A stretch of 7,212 bases of DNA from Pseudomonadota bacterium (GTDB lineage Bacteria; SAR324; NAC60-12), in the NCBI GenBank assembly GCA_014381795.1, contig JACNKY010000123.1:1-7212 (forward strand), written 5' to 3'. Positions 1 through 5,417 of the stretch are shown in pieces; positions within the stretch are counted from its first letter, which is position 1, and every line of letters begins with the position of its first letter. The notes beneath the pieces were generated by a model that saw only the letters and a program-made list of their open reading frames with translations, had not been told where the DNA came from and did not search any database. The translations under genes and the position numbers were made by a program.

Positions 1-234
1 AACGAAGAGGACGGTAAAAATTAGTAGGTTTTCAACTGCATTGAACCAACGTGGATTCGACCAGAGACGAAAGTGCTGCTCAATACCCCAGAATTCGTAG
101 CGAGGTAACATCTTTGACTTTGTGAGCGAAATATAAAAAGTCCAGAGAACGAAACCGTAGACAAACCACAGAATCACTGCAAATGAAGGTGTGATAACAA
201 TTTTTGGAAGGTTTTTCTGTAGCCAGTATAACAT
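1..234 (-). CDS. gtsB: Sugar ABC transporter permease, N-terminal fragment (GtsB/MalF-type)
   Basis: This is the first 78 codons of an inner-membrane permease subunit that would import a sugar, probably glucose or mannose, delivered by the binding protein encoded just upstream. The gene runs off the left edge, so most of it is not visible. The reading frame is open from ATG at 234 (TTG at 240 is an alternative, and an in-frame TAA lies just before it). A short N-terminal stretch with LPKIVITPSF leads into a first membrane helix at about residues 12-35 (FAVILWFVYGFVLWTFYISL). Next comes a periplasmic segment with MLPRYEFWG and RLWSNPRWFNAVENL, then the start of a second helix. This order and wording match the N-termini of GtsB-type permeases as I recall them from Pseudomonas. 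No good Shine-Dalgarno is visible, so expression may depend on the transcript from gtsA, 129 bases upstream. The family is clear, the exact substrate is inferred. Confidence 0.85.
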   Translation of the reverse strand, partial: MLYWLQKNLPKIVITPSFAVILWFVYGFVLWTFYISLTKSKMLPRYEFWGIEQHFRLWSNPRWFNAVENLLIFTVLFV

Positions 235-276
235 TAACAATTTTGATTATTTTTCTGTCTTTCAAACAAATAGAAA

Positions 277-321
277 CGCACCCTCCGGAGGAGATCAAAC
301 CTGACGGTTTGGGAGGGTGCG
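277..321 (-). repeat. Long hairpin between gtsA and gtsB
   Basis: A perfect 10-bp inverted repeat, CGCACCCTCC (277-286) with GGAGGGTGCG (312-321), encloses a second stem, CAAACC (296-301) with GGTTTG (306-311), over a TGAC loop. Nine bases bulge on one side. Read in the direction of the genes, the hairpin is followed by a U-rich but interrupted tract (TTTCTATTTGTTT). It could be a partial terminator or an RNA-stabilising element that keeps binding-protein mRNA more abundant than permease mRNA, a common arrangement in such operons. The stem is seen directly, the role is inferred. Confidence 0.6.
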
Positions 322-363
322 ATTAAAAGATTCCCGTTAAAGGTAGTTATTAGGAATCCAAAT

Positions 364-1632
364 TTACAAGGATGCCTTCACAGCTTCTACCAGGTTTCTG
401 GCCGCTTCATGAGAAGACATGCTGGAATTGAAATGCTCTGTGACAACGTCCTGGATTGCTCCCTTTTGGGCGTTACGGAGCGCCATTCCATGAGCAAAGC
501 TCGGTAGCAAGCCACCTGTCATAGCGGAATACTTCAGATCTGAAGCAGATCCCTTGGCACACATATCGAACTCGTCCATTGGGACGTCAAGCCGAGCAGG
601 TATAGAACCCTTATAAATATTAAAAATTTTCTGGAAGTTCTTGCCCATTATAGAACTAGCAAGCATTTTCTGACCATCGACTTTGCTTTTACCTTTCATC
701 CCGTAAAAAATGAAGCTGTCAACATTATAGAGATAGCCATGGTTTGAGGGAGTAGGCAGACAGTAGAAGTCGATTCCGGGTTTCAAACCAGCATTGGAAA
801 ATTCCCCTTTAGCCCAGTCACCCATAATTTGGAATGCAGCTTTACCGCTCATGACCATGCCTGTTGCTACGTTCCAGTCGCGTCCCGGCATACCTTTGTC
901 CGTGAAACCCTGAAGTTTACGCATTTGGTCGAAAACCTTTACCATTGTTGAACCACCTAAAGCATCCATATCTAATTCGACTATAGCTTTTCGGTAAAAT
1001 TCATTACCTCCTATTCCAAGCATTACTGCCTCAAATACTGTAGCATCCTGCCATGGCTGACCTCCATGAGCAAAAGGAATTATTCCTGCTGATTGTAACT
1101 TACTTGCAGCAGCATTAAATTCATCCCAAGAAGTTGGCATTTTTAGCCCATGGGCATCTAGAACCTTTTTGTTAGCCCAGAACCAGTCAATGCGATGGAT
1201 GTTTACAGGAGCAGCGCAATACTTGGTGAACCCATCACATTTCATGTGATTTGCTACCTGAGAGCTTAATAATGAGTCCCAGTTTTCAGCAGTAGCCACT
1301 TCATGTATGTGATAAGGAGCTACTACTCCTTCATCATCATATTCCTGAATAGTAGGCCCTTTTATTTGTGAGGCTGTAGGAGGATCTCCTGCAACTATTC
1401 TTGCCTTAAGAGTAACATTTGCGGCATCTCCGCCACCTCCTGCAACAGGCATGTCTTTCCAAGTGCCACCTTTTTTAGCAAAATCGTCCTTAAGGACCTG
1501 CAATGCTTTGGCTTCACCTCCAGAAGTCCACCAATGCAGAACTTCAGCTTCTCCTCCAGCAAACGCCGGACTGGCAGCCATACCTGTTGCCAAAAGAAAA
1601 CCTGCGGAAAGTTTTAATACTTGTTTGTACAT
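364..1632 (-). CDS. gtsA: Periplasmic sugar-binding protein of an ABC importer (GtsA-like, probably glucose/mannose)
   Basis: This 422-residue extracellular solute-binding protein (family 1, MalE-like fold) captures a sugar in the periplasm and hands it to the GtsB-type permease encoded next. Residues 1-25 form a signal peptide: a basic start, a hydrophobic core and an AFA cleavage site before GGEAE. The mature N-terminus has LHWWTSGGEAKAL (Trp35-Trp36), followed by AGDPPTASQIKGP, PVNIHR (143-148), PTSWDEF, HGGQPWQDATVFE (189-201), QIMGDWAKGEF and NVDSFIFYG. This chain of motifs is typical of the glucose/mannose-binding GtsA group, and the length is normal for it. Four cysteines (132, 139, 291, 357) could form disulfides. 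ATG at 1632 is preceded by AAGGGGG (1637-1643), a strong Shine-Dalgarno only four bases from the start. The gene is first in an operon with gtsB. A hairpin lies about 30 bases before its start. Family assignment is confident, sugar identity is less so. Confidence 0.9.
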   Translation of the reverse strand: MYKQVLKLSAGFLLATGMAASPAFAGGEAEVLHWWTSGGEAKALQVLKDDFAKKGGTWKDMPVAGGGGDAANVTLKARIVAGDPPTASQIKGPTIQEYDDEGVVAPYHIHEVATAENWDSLLSSQVANHMKCDGFTKYCAAPVNIHRIDWFWANKKVLDAHGLKMPTSWDEFNAAASKLQSAGIIPFAHGGQPWQDATVFEAVMLGIGGNEFYRKAIVELDMDALGGSTMVKVFDQMRKLQGFTDKGMPGRDWNVATGMVMSGKAAFQIMGDWAKGEFSNAGLKPGIDFYCLPTPSNHGYLYNVDSFIFYGMKGKSKVDGQKMLASSIMGKNFQKIFNIYKGSIPARLDVPMDEFDMCAKGSASDLKYSAMTGGLLPSFAHGMALRNAQKGAIQDVVTEHFNSSMSSHEAARNLVEAVKASL

Positions 1633-1662
1633 ATTTCCCCCTTATTCAAGGATGAAAGGTTT

Positions 1663-1685
1663 AAAAAACCGTCACATAACGGTTT
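1663..1685 (-). terminator. Terminator-like hairpin between the orphan binding protein and gtsA
   Basis: Read on the minus strand, AAACCGT (1685-1679) pairs with ACGGTTT (1672-1666) across the loop TATGTG. The transcript then continues as U, giving a run of six T at 1668-1663. The 7-bp stem with a T run fits a modest intrinsic terminator for the gene at 1761-2882, ending about 100 bases after its stop. It also lies only 31 bases before the gtsA start, so it could instead act in the gtsA leader. I could not find a convincing gtsA promoter on either side of it. Confidence 0.5.
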
Positions 1686-1760
1686 CCATTTAAATATCGG
1701 ATACCGACCACCGGCACCCGATTTTTCCGGCCATGATAGCCGAAAGCTTATAAAATCTGT

Positions 1761-2882
1761 TTATTGCTGATTAAAAAGTGATTCAAGTTTAAAATCATAG
1801 CTAGTATTTTCCGGATTCAAAAAACGGGAGTAGCGTTTAAAATCTACAAAATCTGGTTGAATTTTTGCCAGTCGCTTTTTTTGTGTTTCCCATTTAGGAG
1901 CTGTGACAATTCCCATTTTGGATCGCCAACGTAGTTTTATTTTCGCGAAATCACTACCGCTTAAATAATCATAAATCAATACCACTGCCCAACCACCCTC
2001 TAAAAAATGTCCTCCTATGCTGATAAACTGCTCTCCGGATCGTACTGCCTGAAGTCCTGACTGTGCCCAGTCAACTCCACCAATCAGGACATCTTTTCCG
2101 GGAATTATACCATGTTTTTTTGCTTTACGGATAACACCTTGAGCCATCACGTCACTGGCACTCCATATCAGTGTAACTTTCGGATAGCGTCTTGATAACA
2201 TAGCATAACTGGTGGCTGCGCTTTTATCATTCCAATTAGCGGGTACAATCTGCCGCAAACGTATTTCAGGATAACTTAACACAACATGCTTCAGACCTTT
2301 GGTCCTTTGAATCGCAGCGTAATCTGAAACTATACCGGTGATGCCTACCATCTCCAACTGAGGAAAATTCTCTGTTGATCTCAACCGTAATCCTTCTTCA
2401 ATCAAGGATTCCGCCAACATTGCACCAACTTCCTCTTCTGCCGGCAGTAGTTCTCCAATCCAGTGCTTGTATTTCCCCCTAGGCACTCCGACTGCTTCTT
2501 CTTCGGTGAATCCGGAATTTACCACAAAAGCCAGGACTTCTTGTTCTTCGATGATTTTTAAAAAAGTTTCTCCACCTTTTTTAAAATTGGGAAAAACCAA
2601 GATATCAGCACGTTCAGTTGATTTAGCCTCGGAAACTATTTGTTCCCGCATTTTCTCCAAGTTTCCTTCGGCATAATGAACTTTTAATTCCATACCAAAA
2701 TCAAGCGTGGCTTTTTCCATAAAACCAATGAACTTCCCCCAAAATGGATCACCTTCACCACGGGGAGCAAAAAAAGCTAAGCGGTACGTTTCGTTCTGAG
2801 CAAGCTTTTGAACAGCAAACGCCGTTGTAGTGCAGATCCAGACTGTAAATAATAGTATGAAGAAACGGAATACAACCACCAC
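1761..2882 (-). CDS. Orphan periplasmic binding protein, ribose-type (Peripla_BP_4/type I fold)
   Basis: This 373-residue exported protein binds a small ligand, probably a sugar or similar molecule, in the periplasm. The first 23 residues are a signal peptide (hydrophobic VVVFRFFILLFTVWI, then AFA before VQKLA). The fold markers are RLAFFAPRGEGDPFWGKF (34-51), ADILVFPNF, GITGIVSDYAAIQRTKGLKHV (180-200, the usual domain-hinge segment), and WSASDVMAQGVIRKA followed by GKDVLIGGVDW and LQAVRSGE (240-284), which is strongly RbsB-like. The ligand is not predictable. No ATPase or permease lies next to it, unlike the gtsA unit, so a sensory rather than transport role is possible. A divergent sensor kinase lies about 1 kb upstream. 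The start is uncertain: GTG at 2882 (or the next GTG at 2879) preserves the signal peptide, but no Shine-Dalgarno is visible, and an in-frame TAA (2891-2889) lies three codons upstream. Confidence 0.8.
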   Translation of the reverse strand: MVVVFRFFILLFTVWICTTTAFAVQKLAQNETYRLAFFAPRGEGDPFWGKFIGFMEKATLDFGMELKVHYAEGNLEKMREQIVSEAKSTERADILVFPNFKKGGETFLKIIEEQEVLAFVVNSGFTEEEAVGVPRGKYKHWIGELLPAEEEVGAMLAESLIEEGLRLRSTENFPQLEMVGITGIVSDYAAIQRTKGLKHVVLSYPEIRLRQIVPANWNDKSAATSYAMLSRRYPKVTLIWSASDVMAQGVIRKAKKHGIIPGKDVLIGGVDWAQSGLQAVRSGEQFISIGGHFLEGGWAVVLIYDYLSGSDFAKIKLRWRSKMGIVTAPKWETQKKRLAKIQPDFVDFKRYSRFLNPENTSYDFKLESLFNQQ

Positions 2883-3167
2883 TTTTAATTAGCTTAGTTT
2901 TACAACACATTAACTGCTTGCCGATACTTCATGTTTTCAAGCTAAGCTTTATCTTGTGTTTTTCATTTTCGGAGCTTTATCTGTTTTCAGGCTATAATTC
3001 ACTACATAACATAATTTCAGTCAAGCTCTTTTTCTGGAAAAATCGGTAAAAACAGATAACTATATATCATTAAATCAATAAGTTATTAAGTCTGAAAATA
3101 AATAAAATTATTGTTGATTTTGTTGATAGAAGAGCAGTAAGGTGGTAATTCAAGAAAAATTGAAGAA
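2883..3167. other. AT-rich intergenic region upstream of the orphan binding protein
   Basis: These 285 bases hold no credible gene. They contain an odd palindrome AAGCTAAGCTT (2939-2949), a 10-base direct repeat AGCTTTATCT (2945-2954 and 2973-2982), a second repeat TGTTTTCA (2932-2939 and 2982-2989), a short palindrome AATAAGTTATT near 3077-3087 and a doubled TTGTTGAT-like motif near 3111-3126. On the minus strand a TTGACT lies near 3020, a possible -35, but no well-spaced -10 follows it. The promoter for the 1761-2882 gene is presumably here. I see no clear terminator for the 3168-3761 gene, so the two genes could also share a transcript. Confidence 0.5.
2932..2989 (-). repeat. Pair of short direct repeats with a palindrome, possible operator
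   Basis: On the minus strand the order is TGAAAACA, then AGATAAAGCT, a gap, AGATAAAGCT again, TAGCT, then TGAAAACA again. The 10-base copies start 28 bases apart and the 8-base copies 50 bases apart. The second 10-base copy runs into the palindrome AAGCTTAGCTT. The cluster ends about 50 bases before the GTG start of the orphan binding protein, where regulator sites often lie. AT-rich sequence produces some such repeats by chance, so a regulatory role is only a suggestion. Confidence 0.3.
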
Positions 3168-3761
3168 TTATGCAGTCAGTTGCAGGAGGTGTTTTTGAAA
3201 CTCTTTGAGAGTTGATCTTAAGTTTTCAGAAACGGAAGATTCACCGCAAGCCAGGACGTAGCGTGCGGTTCTGGTGACATCTTTCCAGCGTGGTTTTTGC
3301 GGCACACTCGGAACACTGAGATAACGGTCAAAAGTACGTAAACGGAAGTAGCCCTTGTCGAGGTGAACTCTCCAGATTCCACTTTGTTCGGCTAATTCGA
3401 TTTTGGTGGTACCGGTAGTCTCTTCCCAATGCTGAAGAGAACAGGTCATTAGTTGTACCAATAATTCACGCAGACGGTGACCTGCATCTTGTGTGAAAGC
3501 AGTCTGGATCGCATCATCGAGATTGCCTTGTAAAGTGGATAATTGTCTGGTGGTAAAGCGCAGTTCTTCCAGGAGATCGGCTAAGGCACCGGAAATGATT
3601 TCTCCACGGCTATCTTCAAGCTGCAAAGATTGCTTGTGAACAAAACTTAATTCTTCAAAAAAATCCCTAAGAGTTGATTCCATGATTTGTACTTTTGCCC
3701 GACCTGTCTGCAGTTCTTTGAGGAAATCTTCCTGCGGATAGCTGAATGCATCGACTTTCAT
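3168..3761 (-). CDS. Uncharacterised soluble helical protein
   Basis: I do not recognise this 197-residue protein. It has no signal peptide or membrane segment, so it is probably cytoplasmic. Residues 10-105 look largely helical and possibly coiled-coil (KELQTGRAKVQIMESTLRDF, LADLLEELRFTTRQLSTL). A denser central part follows at about 110-170, with HWEETTGTTKIELAEQSGIW, then RLRTFDRYL, PQKPRWKDV and TARYVLACGE. The piece TKIELAEQSGIW loosely resembles a helix-turn-helix, but I would not call it one. The C-terminal tail is another amphipathic helix. The ATG at 3761 has AGAG (3769-3772) seven bases upstream as Shine-Dalgarno, placed in a small hairpin ATTAC/GTAAT (3765-3777). The gene diverges from the kinase operon, so it may share its control. 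It is likely a real gene because of its length, start signal and protein-like composition. Confidence 0.7.
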   Translation of the reverse strand: MKVDAFSYPQEDFLKELQTGRAKVQIMESTLRDFFEELSFVHKQSLQLEDSRGEIISGALADLLEELRFTTRQLSTLQGNLDDAIQTAFTQDAGHRLRELLVQLMTCSLQHWEETTGTTKIELAEQSGIWRVHLDKGYFRLRTFDRYLSVPSVPQKPRWKDVTRTARYVLACGESSVSENLRSTLKEFQKHLLQLTA

Positions 3762-3926
3762 GAAATTACTCTGTAATCTGTTTCAGGAATAATTGTAGCG
3801 GTTGGCATTGCCTCATTAATTTGCTGACTGTATCAAAGCTAAGGAATTTGACCTGTGACTGGATTTACAATACTGAATTATCTGGAGAAATGCGATGTTT
3901 ATTTATCTTCATTGTAGCTGCATCTT
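3762..3926. promoter_or_regulatory. Divergent intergenic region between the uncharacterised gene and the kinase operon
   Basis: These 165 bases must carry promoters for both directions. Visible elements are a hairpin ATTAC/GTAAT at 3765-3777 around the minus-strand ribosome site, a 9-base palindrome GGCATTGCC (3804-3812), and TTGACC (3848-3853), a fair plus-strand -35 whose 17-base-spaced -10 (TACTGA) is poor. On the minus strand a TACAAT (3797-3792) could be a -10, but its -35 is weak. GGAG at 3884-3887 is a good ribosome site that serves a short leader ORF. None of the promoter calls is strong. Confidence 0.4.
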
Positions 3927-3930
3927 ATGA
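3895..3930 (+). CDS. Possible 11-codon leader ORF coupled to the kinase gene
   Basis: The ORF encodes MFIYLHCSCIL and ends in a TGA whose first two bases overlap the kinase start codon (ATGA at 3927-3930). Its ATG lies seven bases after GGAG (3884-3887), whereas the kinase ATG has no Shine-Dalgarno of its own. Ribosomes could therefore load at the leader and restart at the kinase gene, which would keep the level of the sensor low or make it conditional. The peptide is too short to judge by composition. It could be chance, or the GGAG could reflect a different start architecture. Confidence 0.4.
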   Translation: MFIYLHCSCIL

Positions 3931-5417
3931 ATACATTATTTAGCACTAGAAATCACCGTATTTTTGATCGGCAAACCATCAGCAGCAGGTTAATTATTTT
4001 TATCCTGTTAGCAAGTTCACTGATTACTTTGCTTGGCACAGCTTATCAGCTCTATACAGATTATCGACGTGATGTCGGACTGATAGAGGAGCGTATGGTC
4101 CAAATCCAAAGCAGTTATCTGCGCGGGATTGTCAATAGTTTATGGATGACAGATTTAAGGCAGGCGGAAGTTCTGTTGGAAGGTGTTGTACAGTTACCTG
4201 ACATGGAGTACGTTGAAATTCAATCTCCAGAAGGTGTATGGCTCAAGTATGGTAAAGAGATAGAGGAACAGGTTTTAGAATACCGCTTTCCTTTACGCTA
4301 TCTTCATCAAGCGGAAGAATTTGATTTAGGCGAACTGCGTATTCTGGCTTCACTGGATGATGTGTATGCTCGTCTTTGGGACAAGCTGCTGATTATTATA
4401 CTGACTCAGGCTATTAAAACATTTTTGATTTCAGGCTTTATTTTAGTACTGGTCCAGTTGCTGATTACGCGTCACCTCGGCTCAATGGCTCGTTATGCAC
4501 ATGAAGTTACTCCGGAAAAACTGGACGCGCCTTTAATTTTACAGCGAAAACAACGCAACGATGAACTGAATGAAGTGGTTGTCGCGTTCAACCGTATGCG
4601 GAAAAGTCTGCAGGATTATTATCAACAGTTGAGGTCTGAACTTACACGTCGTACTGCTGCGGAGAATGAATTGCTGGATTACAAAAATAAGCTTGAAGAA
4701 CAAGTAGTTGAACGTACAGATGAGTTGCGTACGGCTAACCAAAAACTGCTTGAAGAAATTAATGAACGTAGCCAGGCGGAAAAGAGGTTGACTGCTTCTT
4801 TACAGGAAAAAGAGGTACTGCTGCAGGAAGTACATCACCGAGTTAAAAACAATATGCAGATTATCTCGAGCATGTTACGTCTCCAATTCCGCAACATAAA
4901 AGATGAACATCTTGAATCACTGATGAGTGAGTTGCAGCAGCGTATTCACACAATGTCGCTGGTGCATGAAAAACTCTACCAGTCAACATCTCTCTCTCAC
5001 ATTGATTTACCTGATTTTATAAGACATTTGAGTCAAGAGTTACTTTCATCATTTGGTGTTTCTGCAGATCAGGTTTCACTGAAGTTGGATTTGGAACCGC
5101 TGACTCTGGATGTGAATTGTACTATTCCTTGTGGTTTAATAATCAATGAACTGATCACAAATTCGTTAAAATACGCTTTTTCAGAAGAGAGAAAAGGCGG
5201 AATAGAGATTCGACTAAAAATGCTGGAGAATCATCGTGTTTTTCTTTCTGTTTGTGATGATGGTCCGGGACTGCCGGCCGAAACAAATTGGAAGCACAAC
5301 CACAGTACCGGAATACGTTTAATACATATTCTTTCTGAACAGTTAAAGGGAGAATATAAATTAAAAAATGATAACGGAACTTGTTTTGAACTGATCTTTC
5401 GGGAGGAAAATGAATAA
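3927..5417 (+). CDS. Membrane sensor histidine kinase, HisKA_2 family
   Basis: This 496-residue inner-membrane kinase should sense a periplasmic signal, autophosphorylate and pass phosphate to the regulator encoded next. A first membrane helix (about 22-43) is followed by a roughly 110-residue periplasmic domain containing GIVNSLWMTDLRQAEVLLEG and DMEYVEIQSPEG. A second helix (about 154-180) leads into a HAMP-like linker (about 180-232, with DELNEVVVAFNRM) and a long charged coiled coil (about 233-300). The phosphorylation site is EVHHRVKNNMQ (301-311), with His304 the likely acceptor, the signature of HisKA_2. The ATPase domain has an intact N-box NELITNSLKYAF (407-418), DDGPGLP (444-450) and a G2-type STGIRLI (460-466), so it should be active. 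ATG at 3927 is the first start in frame after a TAG at 3915. It lacks a Shine-Dalgarno but is coupled to a leader ORF. The signal is unknown. Confidence 0.93.
   Translation: MNTLFSTRNHRIFDRQTISSRLIIFILLASSLITLLGTAYQLYTDYRRDVGLIEERMVQIQSSYLRGIVNSLWMTDLRQAEVLLEGVVQLPDMEYVEIQSPEGVWLKYGKEIEEQVLEYRFPLRYLHQAEEFDLGELRILASLDDVYARLWDKLLIIILTQAIKTFLISGFILVLVQLLITRHLGSMARYAHEVTPEKLDAPLILQRKQRNDELNEVVVAFNRMRKSLQDYYQQLRSELTRRTAAENELLDYKNKLEEQVVERTDELRTANQKLLEEINERSQAEKRLTASLQEKEVLLQEVHHRVKNNMQIISSMLRLQFRNIKDEHLESLMSELQQRIHTMSLVHEKLYQSTSLSHIDLPDFIRHLSQELLSSFGVSADQVSLKLDLEPLTLDVNCTIPCGLIINELITNSLKYAFSEERKGGIEIRLKMLENHRVFLSVCDDGPGLPAETNWKHNHSTGIRLIHILSEQLKGEYKLKNDNGTCFELIFREENE

Noticed and set aside
80..298. 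A 72-codon minus-strand reading frame
   Set aside because: It overlaps the permease N-terminus in another frame and runs into the intergenic hairpin. The permease frame (1-234) gives a recognisable GtsB-type protein, this one gives nothing familiar.
1451..1693. An 80-codon plus-strand frame over the start of gtsA
   Set aside because: It is antisense to a confident gene and its peptide has no family features.
1696..1726. ATCGG/CCGAT inverted repeat followed by five T on the plus strand
   Set aside because: The stem is only five base pairs around a long loop, and no plus-strand gene lies upstream that would need a terminator here.
2467..2676. A 69-codon plus-strand frame inside the orphan binding protein
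   Set aside because: Antisense shadow of a confident coding region, no ribosome site or family likeness.
2993..2998. A perfect TATAAT on the plus strand
   Set aside because: No matching -35 and no plus-strand gene for more than 900 bases, so chance in AT-rich DNA is the better explanation.
3890..3943. An alternative 17-codon leader starting at ATG 3890
   Set aside because: Its ATG is only two bases from the GGAG site, too close for efficient initiation, and it overruns the kinase start. The 11-codon frame at 3895 fits better.
4539..4742. A 67-codon minus-strand frame inside the kinase gene
   Set aside because: Antisense to the coiled-coil region of the kinase, with composition typical of a shadow frame.
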